The notes under the pieces were generated by a model. It was given only the letters and a program-made list of their open reading frames with translations. It searched no databases and was not told the origin of the DNA. A stretch of DNA of 64,000 nucleotides from Zhengitettix transpicula. Lineage: Eukaryota; Arthropoda; Insecta; Orthoptera; Tetrigidae. This document shows positions 1 to 12,300 of this stretch, one piece after another; position 1 is the first letter of the stretch, and the number at the start of each line of letters is the position of its first letter. The stretch covers positions 59,277,501 through 59,341,500 of the forward strand of contig CM073593.1 of the NCBI GenBank assembly GCA_037074705.1, in the 5' to 3' direction. A program made the translations under genes and the position numbers.

Positions 1-1075
1 TGTACAGAATTAATTTTTTTGATTAGGCAAAGTTAATGTGTCGACATTGATTAAATGTATCTTCTAATTAGTTAGTATAACATTCTCTGTCATTAATATA
101 TCACTAGTAAATTAATTTAAGGATATTTACAATTCTAATTATTTATTCTCAAAATCTCAAATGCTTTTCTGTGTCTTCTATATAACTGAAAAATGTTCCC
201 GAATAGTGTCTACATATTTATATTTCAAACAAATTTAGATTTTCGTACCTCAAACTATTGAAGGTGAAATAGCATTTAAAAACTTCGCGTAGCAATTCCC
301 TCGTAGTATCATGCAAGATTAATGCAACTTAATTGTATGATGGTGCACAATAAACTTACAAGTAAGGAACATTTACAACATGCATTCTAATATAAAGTTA
401 AACTGTAGAAATTCAAATGATACACATAGTAAAACAAACATAACACTGAGGTGCTGATAAATTGGAGAAACTGAACGTTAAGATGTAAGAGCCGATACCA
501 TATTATATTTGACTCCATACTAATAAATCAAGTTTTATTTGCATAAAATACATGCAACACAACATGAAACACAGTAATGGGGGTTTAGAACTCCATCGTG
601 AAATATGACTGAATTTAATCATAGTGTCTTCACCTGCATTTCTAATTCTGTTTTGTTATAGATGCTTTTCAAAGAAACTGGTTAGTTATTATAGAACACA
701 CATTTTTAATTATACTGTTTCTACAAGTAATGATTTTGACTAGAAAGCCATTAGTCCTATTGGGAATAAAAAAAACCTTGGGCTAAATGAACGAACATTA
801 AACTGTAAATATGCTAATATCTTAAAATAATCAGTCTTTTGCATCTCCAGTTACTATTATACCCTGAGAGAAGATAAGATGCTTTTTTTTATTTTAAAAA
901 AGGTATCCTGAGCAGTTGTTATAACAAGTGCTTTATTTCATGCCATAATGCACTTTAAAGGCCAGAGCAAAAGCAATCAAAGTAATACTGCAGTTTGCTA
1001 TAATCTAGGTTTTTATCATTTTCATTTGCCAACAAAAGACAGTAAATAATTGGATCTGTTTACTACCCATAACTC
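1..1075 (-). other. 3'UTR or 3' intron of the Bruno gene
   Basis: AT-rich sequence downstream of the stop with no coding potential. AATAAA-type signals on the minus strand occur (for example TTTATT on the plus strand near 535 and 932), but in such AT-rich DNA they cannot be taken as the poly(A) site. Confidence 0.5.
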
Positions 1076-1080
1076 ACCTG
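1076..1080 (-). promoter_or_regulatory. bru1: possible 3'UTR splice donor
   Basis: Directly after TAG and TGC the minus strand reads CAG/GTGAGTTATG (exon would end at 1078). It matches the donor consensus better than several of the coding donors. If used, the last coding exon would end six nucleotides after the stop and the 3'UTR would lie in a further exon beyond position 1 or within 1-1070. Confidence 0.45.
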
Positions 1081-1083
1081 GCA

Positions 1084-1211
1084 CTAATACGGCCTGGATG
1101 CCTCCTTGGAGCGTTTCAATTGAACTTTTAGTCTCTTTGTACCAATCTGGAAACCATTCATTGATTGGATAGCAGTCTGTGCACTGACTGGATTATCATA
1201 AGAGACAAAAC
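1084..1211 (-). CDS. bru1: CELF/Bruno last coding exon: end of RRM3, stop
   Basis: A 128-nt coding stretch after acceptor CATCCACAG. It completes RNP1 (KCFGFVSY) and encodes [41 protein letters not shown] and the stop TAG at 1086-1084, the position where CELF proteins end (family C-terminus KRSKNDSKPY or similar). Six nucleotides after the stop the strand reads CAG/GTGAGT, a strong splice donor. Confidence 0.97.
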
Positions 1212-2890
1212 CTGTGGATGATAGAGTAAATTATTGAATACAAATCTAAGCACATAATTATTTCAATTTGTGTAATGAAATAGAGTACCAACAAAGTTCA
1301 CAAGTTAAATGAGCATTATTTATTTTTATAATATAAATAAAAAATATGTACTACCACCTCAAATGAAAATAAAACAAATTCACAAGAGATGACAAGACAC
1401 TTTTGGTGAAATAAAATAACGAGTACAAAACATTTAGAAACTTTTATTATTTAGAAAGAACATGCATCAAGAAGTTCTCTTATGAATTTGCCATTGTAAA
1501 GCAATTTAAATTTCCAAATAATTATTCATTTTTAGTTCAGTTGTGAAAGAGTGTTTATAAAATTTATTCAATTTTATTATATTGAATACATTTTATAAAG
1601 TTTAATATTAAAGGATTACTCATTTAAAGAGATTTAACAGGAAGTAATGGGTATAACGAGATTGGTTAATTATGAGATGGAGGATTAGGATAATCAAATT
1701 GTTTATTTTTTCAATTTCCAAGTTCTTTACGATAAATGGCCAAGAACTCCATGATTAATAATCACACTTGTCAGTAGCACTGCCAGATCCAATGTAGTAA
1801 AGACAAAACCTTCTTCATACCAAATTCTTTGTATTTTCAAAAATTAATTAAAACAGCTTCATTATTCAATTATATAACTATCCTGGAAAGAAAATCTGTA
1901 GTCAAGAATGGTAACTATAATTTTGTTTTTAAATAGTCTATATGAATTATCCACTCCATTTATGACTTTTCATATTTGTTAGATGCTCTTGGAATCATCT
2001 GCTTACTTCAAAAAAAAATTCTTCATATTACATCTGTTAAAATCTTCTGCATGTAATATTAATTTTAAGTTCATATCTTGATATTGTAATGATTTGATTT
2101 TGTATTTGTCATTGAAATAAAGATTAAAGGAGAGATTTTAATTAATTATAATTGACGAGTGAAACTTTTTTAACTCTATAACAGAAATGTCAGAAACCAA
2201 AATCTCAACATATGTAATTAACAAGAGTGACAATATAAAAGAATTTATGTGAGAAAATTAACAAAATATTTTACACTGTTGAGAATTGTTAAAGCAGTTA
2301 TCAGAAACTAAAAGATTGAAAAAAGATAGATTAAAGCAAATATTTTGAGCAATATTTGTACTGAAGAAAACATATTGCAGCAGGGGTAAATTTATATTAT
2401 CAAGTAAAAGACTAATTTTAGATAAATTAGGTACATAAGAGATTAAATAATAAACTTCAATGGTAGAAATTTGTACAGTTTATTAAACTCTTATCATGGT
2501 TGACTTTTCAAAATTATTGTTTACATTACTGGGCAACAAAGTTCTTGAGAGATGTACAGATGGCTGAAGAATGATGACTGCTGAATGTTGTTAAGTTTGA
2601 GCTATGATACTGATTGATTGAACTGAATTTACAAATGGTTAAAAGTAGATAATTAATGGGTATGGATAACAATTACCAAAACCTAATTTAAAGCAATTTT
2701 AAACAAACTGTACATATAAAACTTCAAAGAAACAGATTCAAAGATTTCCCTAGTCAACAACTTGTCTAAGGTCACTCAAATGTTGGATTTCATAAAACTA
2801 CTTTAGCTTTCCTCGGCACTTTTATATTCTAACTTTATAGATTAGTAGCCTGCAGTATTATCACTAATATTAGTATTTTAAGATAATCAC
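1212..2890 (-). other. intron between the two RRM3 exons
   Basis: A 1.7-kb intron splitting the RNP1 Gly codon of RRM3. It is AT-rich; I see no ORF, transposon or RNA gene in it. Confidence 0.85.
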
Positions 2891-3142
2891 CAAAGCACTT
2901 TGACAGGTTCGTCTGCTTGTCAATAAAAACTTTTGCCGACACAACATTTCCAAAGGGCAGAAATGTAGAAGCCAGATCACTGTCGCTGAATTCTTGTGGT
3001 AGGTGGTAGATGAAGAGGTTTGCTCCTTCGGGTCCCTCTATCTGCTTTCCTGCAGGACCTGCTGTGTTTGTAGCTCCATTGGCAACACTACCAGGTCCTG
3101 AGCTTGCACCGTGACCTCCGCCACCTCCAAATGTTGGGAAGC
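2891..3142 (-). CDS. bru1: CELF/Bruno exon: Gly-rich spacer and first part of RRM3
   Basis: A 252-nt phase 1-1 exon, residues 329-412. It begins with [17 protein letters not shown], a Gly-rich spacer, then [20 protein letters not shown], the hallmark start of CELF RRM3, and runs through [20 protein letters not shown] to CF. The acceptor is TGCTTACATAG and the donor TTTG/GTGATT. The RRM3 portion is nearly identical to that of vertebrate CELF proteins. Confidence 0.97.
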
Positions 3143-6100
3143 CTATGTAAGCAGACAATTTATGAGCAGAGCTTCCATATTCTTTCCTTATATTGCAATA
3201 ATTATGTCAAATTCATTTTAGAATCCAATATGTATTTTCCCATATCTTGACAGTAAAAAATTTTAACATTGTCTCCATGTCCAAGATTCATGAGACACTG
3301 CAAAGCAGCTCTCACACACAGTTTACAAAATGCATCTTTTGCTTAACTTGAAGCAAATATGAAGGAACTTCTGAAGGTAATGCAAGATTGTGATTATTTT
3401 TCCTCTTTTATATATAGCAAGTATAGAAGAGAGAGTTCCTGGATAATTAAATGAAGTATATGGTTGGAAAAAGCTTCAAGGTATGGATGGCAAAGTGAAA
3501 AAGAATAAGATTGGCCCATACATACAAAATGAAGGATACAAAATGCCTATACAGGTGGTGGAGGCCAAAAATTAAGACTGTAGAGGTTACCAATGTATTC
3601 TAAATACAGGTCTCTTTGTAGACAATTGCGTCCAGAACTTGGCTTGAACTAACTAGACTGTGTGATTCTCAAAGTTCAGCATCAAAGTAATTCGAGTACA
3701 GAAATTTTATACAGTTAATATTAAACAAAGCTCAAAATTATTTTAAATAATTCTGTCATTGTGAAAAACTTTTTTGCCAGAAACTGCTGTTTAGTTGGTA
3801 TATATCATGATCAAATATGAGAGAAGTTGTGTAGGATTTCTCATGTTTGTAGGACAGAATGGACACTGAATCTATTCCATCCACATGGATGGTAACCAGG
3901 ATTTTTGTTGGGAGTATGAGGGAAGGGTGGACAAGAATGTGCAATGGTTCATTGAATGCAGGTTATGTGCTGTCAGACAGACATTTGACCATAATTTTGA
4001 AGTCAGCAGTCAAATGGAACAACCCTACTACATAATAAGACACCTACAATTTTTCAAGTTTTCCGATTATAGTCATATTTATATCCTTGAAATTTATAAT
4101 ATTTGATCATGCTGTTCTCTTGATACAAAATATATATTCTGATTTATGAAATGTTTGATGATTTTTCATACTCACAACAGGATTATTAATTTAAGGTTGG
4201 AAACTTTCAAATTATGGTAAATAATATAAAAAGGGGAAGTTCATAATACTGCTAAAGGAAAAATTTTAAAGTAACTGAAAATAACGAGACAATGAACTAG
4301 AAAATAGAAAACAAATTGCATTATAATAATAATTTTCCATGTATTCTTTTGAAGTATGATTTAAATTAAAGTTCCTGTTAATTGTGATCTTATTTTAAAC
4401 AAGTTCATAAAGATTTTATTTAAAGTAATTAATGCCATTTCTCTGAAACATTACGAATTGAATGTTTATGAACATAAATAGAATTCAGAAGATTTTGATC
4501 AGAACTACATCTATAAGTTGTTAACAACTTCTAACAAAAGAGACAAGTGCAATGACTTATTTTGAATAAAAGAATATGATTAAATCTTGTTTTCCACACT
4601 TCAGAATCCAAATCACCTGATAAATTAACAAGAGATTATTTAAAATGGGGAAAATTGGTTTCAGATGTATACACAGCTAAGCAATATCTGACAATTGTTT
4701 TTAATAATTTCTAATACACTCCTTTTTGCAAAATATTTAAAGTTAGTTAACTGGATTCTTTTATAAATCAGATTATTTAGAATATAATTAATATATATAA
4801 TTCGAAATGATTGGAAACAATAATGCTATCTAAAATTTACTGATGGGTATTCACTATATTTGTAAACAAAATTATGACCTCAAACTGCATAAGCAAAACA
4901 TTTCATAAAGTACTCCTATCTACTTATCATACCTTAGACACAATGTCTCTTTTATTCATTTTTCATTGAATAGAAAATTTGATGTTTTTATCATTAAAAA
5001 TAAAGTACTATTAAGCATCTCATACTATGCCATTTATATTTAAGAATTGTCGTTCAAGCAAAATTTAAGGAAACAGTAATTTATTACCTAGTGTTTTAAT
5101 AAATAAAATATGTTGTGATATATGCTGAATCAGTTAATTTGCAACAATCTACTATTAATGCCAATTAAATAAAAAGTAAAACCAAAAAAGTAAAAATTAC
5201 TACAAAAGTTAATTAAAACTCAAAACAAAAGCAGAGCCAATGTTAATTTTAATAATTATTAGAAAGCTTTAAATAAATATAAAAATCTTTCTAACAGCAT
5301 ACAACAAAACTTTTATTAAATTGCTCCAGACTGTATATGTATTAAATACTCTAAAGGAAAATGCAACAAGGTCAAAATGCGTTGTTAAATACTCCCTATA
5401 TTTCCTGAATGTAAAATGTGAAAGTAACAAATGAAGGATTTTGGGATACAGAACTATTTTGTTCTGAACAGCTTGAATAACAGAATAAACAAAATATTTC
5501 CAACAACATGCTAGCAGAAACAAAGGAATTGAGATGAATTAATTACAAATTGGAAATTGTAAGAACAATTCTCTTGCAATCTTTATTAGTATAATATGAT
5601 TGACTTATTGTCAATCAATGAAAAACTAATTCATTTTAATAATTTAAAAATCCTAATGAAATTAATAAACTTTGATTTTACTATTTCATGATGCAAATTT
5701 CATTGTATATAAATCAGTGTAATATATTACCAAACAATTTTTTTCTGTATAGGAAGATGCCACTAACACTTGGACATAGAAATTTAATCACTTTTACATT
5801 CAGTTGTAAGTTCGCCCTTCGTTTCTGAGAAATCTACTTTATAGGGAGAAATTATAACAAATAAATTTATAAATTTTTCACCCAAGTTTATTATTTAACA
5901 TAATAGTTTGAATTTTTTGAATTAACTAAACACATTATGAGCATACAAAATAAGCTTTAAGAAAATAAAATGAGCATTACAAGGCAAATTCAATGATGAG
6001 CATTTCAATTTCTACATATAATAATTTTGGGTAGAAATGTTGTGATATAAACAGTGAGGTTTACATGACAATTAAGGGCAAACTTGTGCATTTTGGTCTC

Positions 6101-6350
6101 TCTCATAATCAGTTAAACCACAATATTCTCAGTTTCCAATCCATTATTTGACTGGCACATTAGCATTATTAAAACAGAATATTTTCTCATTTATGTAATA
6201 AATATTTTGGCTGGTCTAATAAGAAATGAAATGCTCAATACTCTGACACATATTACAACTAAATACAGAACAAAGAAGAAGCAAAGGGGAAAATAAGATA
6301 TTACTGCAATGAAAATTAAGTGTTTGGTACAAAAGAATTTTGAGACTCAC

Positions 6351-6398
6351 ATTTTTCATGTATCTTGCCTATTCCATCTTTTGCAGATTGTATCCGCA
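6351..6398 (-). CDS. candidate 48-nt cassette exon in the Bruno gene
   Basis: Within the 6.7-kb intron before RRM3, the minus strand has acceptor TATCTCTTCTCAG, 48 open bases and donor AAAAAT/GTGAGT. In the phase needed (1-1) it would add RIQSAKDGIGKIHEK with flanking Val and Cys split codons, with no stop and no frameshift. I know of no matching segment in CELF proteins, so it may be a chance pair of splice-like sites. Confidence 0.3.
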
Positions 6399-7674
6399 CT
6401 GAGAAGAGATATTTTAATTAGTGGAATTGATCTAAGAAACTAATATGAAATTGTATGTTTGGAAATAAACAGAGTTGTGAAACTGTAGAAGCATACAGGA
6501 AAAACACTCATGGTACAAAAATAAATTGTTTAAATTCAAAGAAGGAAGTATAACACATAAATACAACACATTTCAACAATAGAACAATTGTAACAAAGTT
6601 ACTGTTTTTGTTTTTACAATGCAGATTACAACATGCAGATAAAACATATATAACTTAATATTCATCATGAAGGAAAATTATTGAGAAGAATCATAATATC
6701 CAACCATACCCTTAGCATCCTGATACAAGTATTTTAAGTTCAGTCACATAGTATGTTGTAAGATTCATATACAAATAAATGCTAATTTGTATAATATTAC
6801 ATGGGCTAATATGATTTTCTTACATAATTTATCAAATTTATTTAATTTTTAAGTCTGAAACAATTTTTTTTTAAATAAGCAGATGTACCAAAACATCTGC
6901 AGAGCACAACTTTTACTTATCTTAATATTTGGTTAGTATTGGTCAGGTGTTCCATTGTCTGGATTTAAGAGAAAATATCAGAAGCAAAGAAGAAATTGAG
7001 TGAAGGAGGAAGATTGTATCAGAGAGGAAGTAGTGAAATAAACAGATAATATAACAGTAAAATTCTTCCTTCAAATTAGGAACAACTTCAAAGCACTTCA
7101 AGGGCCAATGAAGTACTCCTCTCAAAGCACAAAACTGAAATTAAACTGGTTATTCATAATGGAAAATTGAAATATTTTCTATTTTGCCTATTTGATTAAT
7201 TTAAACTGAAGTGCCTAATGAAGACAGTTATATTATTGAAAAACAATTTGCATTATTGAAACACTCTCTCTTTACCCATATCATCATAATATTTGAGTAA
7301 ATTATAACTACAAATCAAGTCCACTCATTATTCAAGCAGCATATAAGTGTTAAATTAAAGTATAGTACTGCTTAAATGTGTGTCTATTTTGTATGCATAC
7401 TTTCACTAATGTATAGTAAAAACAAATTCATACAAATAATGCAAAAAAATACCTCATTCTTCCACACCGACACCCACATACATATATATAAGAAAACAAT
7501 TGGTAAGAAAAGGAAAGAGAGACAAGTGGAGTTTCTGGAAATAAGGAAGGTGAAATTTGATGAACTTACTCCTGGCCTTAATAATTACGCCAAGTTTGAA
7601 TTTCAGATAAGCACCACTTTCCTCACTTTTGTTTTCAAACAAAATTGTAAATATTTATATTAATTCATGTGGAT

Positions 7675-7954
7675 TGGAAAAAGGGACAGAAAGAAGCTGA
7701 CTTACCTAAAATTGGTCCAGGACAGTAGGTCTGAATGTCAAGACAGCCAGCTGCTCACTGTTGAATTCAAATCCCCCCCCCCCTTTTTTTTTAATTGAAC
7801 ACAGAACAGCTCACCAGCACAATGTTCAGACCTACTGATCTGAAGAAAGGTGCTCAGGTCCTTGAAAATTTGAAATACTATTTCTTCCCAGCCTGACTGG
7901 ACTAACTGTTGATTTAAGGTAAGTCAGCTTCTCTCTGTTCCACTTTATTATCCA
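7675..7954. mobile_element. foldback (MITE-like) element with 35-40 bp inverted ends
   Basis: The left end TGGAAAAAGGGACAGAAAGA and on to CTTACCTAAA is the imperfect reverse complement of the right end TTAAGGTAAGTCAGCTTCTC and on to TTATTATCCA. A second inverted pair lies inside (AGTAGGTCTGAATGTC against TGTTCAGACCTACTG). No transposase is encoded. A run of C then T (7773-7791) sits at the centre. Confidence 0.65.
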
Positions 7955-8492
7955 AATGAGTTAATTAAGGATGTGACATTGTCAAAATAATTCGTATGAC
8001 AGGAAAGAGAAATATGGTATACCTGAAATTGAAGCTCGGCCTAGAAAATTTCCCCTGTCTTCAGGAAAGAGAATCACATTCTGCGTACCAGCCAGTCAAG
8101 TAACTCACCAAATCTCTATCTTTTCCTTTCCATACCAATTACGTATATAAACATGAGTACAGATGTGTCACCATCAGAATAATCAAAACAATTGCATTTC
8201 TGGACTACAGTAAATCAACTCCTTTCTCTGCCTGACCTACACTGGACTGCAAACAAACTCCAACTTAAAAACGTAGTTACCACAATACTCCTCACCTGCC
8301 CAAGGGTTGGTTTCAGACACCCACCCAAACTCCACAGCTTACTCACCCACACCCTCACCCCCACCAGCCTACCTACCTATGCCAGGTTGCAAGCCTTGAG
8401 GTAAGAACAGATGCCATGTCTGCCCTATTCTTCAATCTATCAAAATACTCCAGAATCACACAAGAAACAAAAAATACTAAATTAAGGAAAAC

Positions 8493-8759
8493 ATCACTTA
8501 CCTCTCCTCCCATATCATCTACCAAATTAATTGCAGACTCATCACTGCATTCTACATTGGCCAGACCAAAAGACCTTCCCCTAAATGCATAGCCAACCAC
8601 CACAGCATTGTAAAATTTTCAAAAACAATTTCCAATAGATGTTCATGCCCAGAGCTCAACACCAACAATTTTGACCACTGCTTCACACTAACCCTGCTTA
8701 AAGCCCTAACTTCCAATTTATCAGAAGCTGAACTCCAATTGTGGGAACTATCTTTCTAA
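8493..8759 (+). pseudogene. Penelope-like GIY-YIG endonuclease fragment
   Basis: This plus-strand frame reads ITYLSSHIIYQINCRLITAF then YIGQTKRPSPKCIANHHS and stays open to a TAA at 8757. The IYQINC...FYIGQTKR pattern is the Penelope-like form of the GIY-YIG nuclease domain with its preceding Cys; the tail SEAELQLWELSF is also seen in such elements. In-frame stops upstream (8478) and the absence of the reverse transcriptase show it is a dead remnant, antisense to the Bruno gene. Confidence 0.7.
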
Positions 8760-8914
8760 TATGTCCTACAATCTAGGCCAAGCCCTGAACTCAAAATCCT
8801 CTAAATAGTGCCTTCCCTACTGGCATGAGTACATGTGAGTGTATATGTAATTGTGTGCCTGAGCAGGTGTATACATGTACAAATATGTGTACGTATACCT
8901 GCATATCTTTGTGT

Positions 8915-8939
8915 ATGTATGTATGTATGTATGTATGTT
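8915..8939. repeat. (TATG)n microsatellite
   Basis: About six tandem TATG units inside the Penelope-like remnant. Confidence 0.9.
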
Positions 8940-9160
8940 TATTTATGTACGTGTTTCCAGTACCTATCAGAACATTTCCTTTGCCATGGCCATGGCCTTC
9001 CCTTGAGAGAGAAAGTTAGAGGCATGGCAGGCTGCCTATTGTTTGTGGGTAACAGTTAGCTGCATGGATGTCAAAACTCCCCACTGGTTGGCACATAGCC
9101 TGTCCTGAATGGCGAAGCCAAGTTTCAATTTCAGGTTAGCGACCTTTCCATACCAATTGT

Positions 9161-9192
9161 TATGTGTGTGTGTGTGTGTTGGGGGTGGGGGG
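9161..9192. repeat. (TG)n followed by a G-rich run
   Basis: TGTG dinucleotides run into TTGGGGGTGGGGGGAGGG at the right edge of the Penelope-like remnant. The G-runs could form a quadruplex on the plus strand. Confidence 0.85.
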
Positions 9193-9853
9193 AGGGCACA
9201 GATCTAAATCAAAGTATTAATTCCTTAATATAATAATAAAAGCACAAAGTCATTGATTGCAAAAATGACTTGAAGACTTGTAAGGATTCTATTTTGGGAC
9301 TTTTCTCATGTTTGTGTTACAAGTTTTTTAAATGCTAAATATAGGCCTTCTTACCCAAACTAAGGTTTTTCAACAGTAGTGTAGCTTGTTCCATTTGTTT
9401 TCCCAATAACGAATGTTGGTATAACACAAGCAAAAGTCCTTTCTAAAACCTATCTTCTTGACTGTACTTTAAACCCTTCTTATATTAGTAATAAATAATC
9501 AATTTTATGTTAACTATGTATTTTATAGTCATAGAAATACTGAGAAAAATGTACTTGAAAAATATATTAATACTTATTTATAGAAATACATTTCCAAAAA
9601 AATCAAAGTTTTTATAACTAATTTATGAAAGTGCAACAAAATTTGTTAATAGTTAGAATTGAAAATTAAATAGAAAATAAATTGTTAGTGAAACACTACA
9701 TTTCTCAATTTATTAGAAGTTTGTTTAACAATTAATTTTAATCCCTAATTTATTTCCAAATAAGCACCTTCAAAAATATTATTTTATTAAAAGCTTCAGA
9801 GTAAAAGTACCATACATATTAAAATGTTAACATTGTAATTAATGGTACGGTAC

Positions 9854-10045
9854 CTGCATATTGTTGAATTCCAGAGTATGCAGAAGTTAAGGCATCTAAA
9901 CTAGTTCCATTGTGGGTCAACCCTGCAGAACCAAGACCATTGATTGAAGCCATGGAGTTCAGTGGTGAACCTGTTAAGCTGCCAAGACCCATGCTAGTTA
10001 CAGGACTGAGAGAATTTCCACTAGAAGTTTGCCCAGTTAACGACC
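9854..10045 (-). CDS. bru1: CELF/Bruno exon: end of linker
   Basis: A 192-nt phase 1-1 exon, residues 265-328. It runs from GSLTGQTSSGNSLSPVTSMG through MASINGLGSAGLTHNGTSLD to ALTSAYSGIQQYA. The last part matches the strongly conserved MEALTQAYSGIQQYA segment just before RRM3 in CELF1/2. The acceptor is TCTGCATTTAG and the donor CAG/GTACCG. Confidence 0.95.
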
Positions 10046-10235
10046 CTAAATGCAGAAGAATGTTTAATAAGAAATTGCCAGTCTTCAAATATATTTAATG
10101 TATTTAGAAGAAATAGGGAAAAAAATTATTTCAAAGAAACTAAACCTATTTTTGGACTAATTATTCATATAAATACAGAAACAAAAGCCCATTTTGAGAT
10201 AAATTGTTATATTTGAATATTCTTTTATCTGAAGG

Positions 10236-10282
<47 letters not shown>

Positions 10283-11582
10283 TACATTTGCAAGGATTCC
10301 TTGGAAAGGAATGGCACAAGTTTAGTAAGTAATAGAAAAATGATATATAAAGTAACAAGCAAATGCTATATAACTGGAATAACAAAACCTTCATGGTTAA
10401 ATTAAAAAATTTAGCTCCATGCATTTTCAGCTAATTTGGTTCTCCATAATCAAAAATGTTAAAGATCAATCCAAATCATGTTCCTTCTGTATCTCTTCAT
10501 CAGATCAAAATTCATTTTCATTGAAGCAATATAAGTACATATAATTTTAAAGATAGTAAAAAGAAAAACAGATTGAAGAAATGAATTACATAAGTAATTT
10601 TGGTGACTACAATCAGAAAAACTCAAATAAGAAATTCTAATCTCCGACACAGATTTCAATGCTTTTTTACATTACAATTACATTGTAAATAATGAAAAAA
10701 TTACCGTTTTACTTTCTTAAATATTAGATGTATTCATGTGTCTGAAGTATGGGATTTGGAAATTTGTGAGTACATATGAGTGAGTACATTGTCTTAAAAC
10801 AGTGTATGACTAAACAGCAATTAAACAAAAAATTCATAAAACATAATGAAATTAATTAATTTATAACATTACAATATCATAGAAATACATGAAGGAAACA
10901 AAATAGAATGAAGTTAGAAATAGTTTATTAGCTACAAAAGAGAAGTTTTCAGCACTTTGTTAGCCACACATTAGCAAAAGAATGAAGCAATTTTCTTCTT
11001 AAGCAATTACTAATGTACAAGCATTGTCCACCGTCATTGATAGAGCATGTAAAAAACATCATGCACAAAGATAAAATTTAGCAATTGTCAACAAGAGAAT
11101 GGTGCAGTTAAGAAAATGAACGATCACATACTTGTGAAAAATACAAAAATATCTGCTCAACCATAGCATGTATAAATCAGTAAATACAAATGTTTTTCCT
11201 ATTTTAATTAATAACAAAATTATAATCCATCATTTTTATTTGAATTTGAGGATGAAATAAGAATCTATCAGAGTAAACAATTTTGGCAACTGTTTAATCC
11301 CCAAGGGTTTTTAAATTGTATAATTGAGGACATTTGTAACAAAAGAATCTTAAAACTGATACTATGTGATGTATTCACAACACAGTCATTTGCATAAAGT
11401 GCAAGATTTAGTAAAACATATAGTAATGCTTACAATAATACACTTTAAATACAAAGTTGATTTTGAATTAGATAATGCAGGTGGATTCACTTTAAAGATG
11501 ATTGCAATAATTTTCCGGTTAAATAATAATTTGTTTAAAACCATATACTATGGTTGAGATGATATAATGCACAATTTCTCAC
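10046..11582 (-). other. intron between microexon 3 and the last linker exon
   Basis: 1.5 kb of AT-rich intron. It contains only the (TA)n tract at 10236-10279; I see nothing else. Confidence 0.8.
10236..10279. repeat. (TA)n microsatellite
   Basis: About 22 uninterrupted TA units in the intron upstream of the last linker exon. Confidence 0.95.
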
Positions 11583-11609
11583 CTGTATTATTTGTCTTCC
11601 CAAGGAGAG
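11583..11609 (-). CDS. bru1: CELF/Bruno microexon 3 (27 nt)
   Basis: A 27-nt phase 1-1 microexon encoding LLGKTNNT between split Ala and Gly codons (residues 256-265). The acceptor GCCATCTTCAG follows a pyrimidine-rich tract and the donor is CAG/GTGAGA. The split codon works with or without it (GCT/GGG versus GGG), so inclusion would add nine residues in frame. Confidence 0.8.
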
Positions 11610-12270
11610 CTGAAGATGGCATAGAATAAGAAAAAATAACATTAGAGTTCATCTAAATACAGTGTAATGAACTATGAATAAATTTTAACAGAAAGAAATG
11701 TCATTGGGAAGAACTTGACAAAGTTAAATACTGAAGTCTAATTTGAAAAGTTCATTTGCACCTTTGAAGTGATTACTGTTTGAAGAGGAGCCATTATAAA
11801 AGAAGATGAATAATAATAATAGGAAAAATTTGGAAATATACAAACAATGTATGCGTGTGTATGTGGAAGTATAACATAAATGAGATTAACAAATAATGTG
11901 ATGTTTGTAATTGTTGACCATTAACCATTTCCAAAGATCTGGCCCAATGATGTCAGGATAAATATTGCAAAACAACAAACTTACCACAATTATTTGAATT
12001 TTACAGAATAAGAACCATACTATTGCTAAAACTGTATTTTAAAACAACAAATGACTTTTTTTTACTTCTTGTCATTTATGGAAGATATTTTTTTTATGAA
12101 AAAATATGTAGAATAATTTATTAATTTCCTATCCAAGGGAGAACATTTCAACAGTCTCTTTCTCACCCCGGAAACTAAAGTTTGAACAAAATGTGAAAAC
12201 AATAAGTTCTGTTGCTCAGCAATTATTATATTCTATTATATAGGAGATAATGAATGACACATACACATAC
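11610..12270 (-). other. intron between microexons 2 and 3
   Basis: 661 nt of AT-rich intron with no other recognisable feature. Confidence 0.75.
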
Positions 12271-12300
12271 CTGCCGTTGAGTTCGTTAGACTCGATAAGG
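12271..12300 (-). CDS. bru1: CELF/Bruno microexon 2 (30 nt)
   Basis: A 30-nt phase 1-1 microexon, acceptor TTTGTGTGTTGCAG and donor CAG/GTATGT. With the preceding split codon it encodes ALSSLTNSTA (residues 246-255). Its protein sequence resembles the start of the exon at 9854-10045 (GSLTGQTSSG), which suggests these linker segments arose by local duplication or similar drift. Confidence 0.85.

Larger units (their letters stand above)
8001..9157 (+). mobile_element. Penelope-like element remnant bounded by inverted arms
   Basis: The left arm ATATGGTATACCTGAAATTG (about 8011-8040) is inverted relative to the right arm CAATTTCAGGTTAGCGACC followed by TTTCCATACCAATT (about 9111-9157). Between them lies a plus-strand GIY-YIG endonuclease fragment (8493-8759) and a microsatellite. 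Inverted flanking copies are a known habit of Penelope-like elements. A similar end, CTTTTCCTTTCCATACCAATT, also occurs at about 8120-8140, so more than one copy may be nested here. The reverse transcriptase is missing. Confidence 0.65.
3143..9853 (-). other. intron before RRM3
   Basis: A 6.7-kb intron. From 3143 to about 7670 it is unremarkable AT-rich sequence apart from the possible 48-nt cassette exon. From 7675 to 9180 it carries a foldback element, a Penelope-like remnant and microsatellites, listed separately. 9200-9853 is again plain AT-rich sequence. Confidence 0.85.

Noticed and set aside
8825..9059. Cys/Tyr-rich ORFs (MCMYVCMYVC)
   Set aside because: Translation of the TATG microsatellite.
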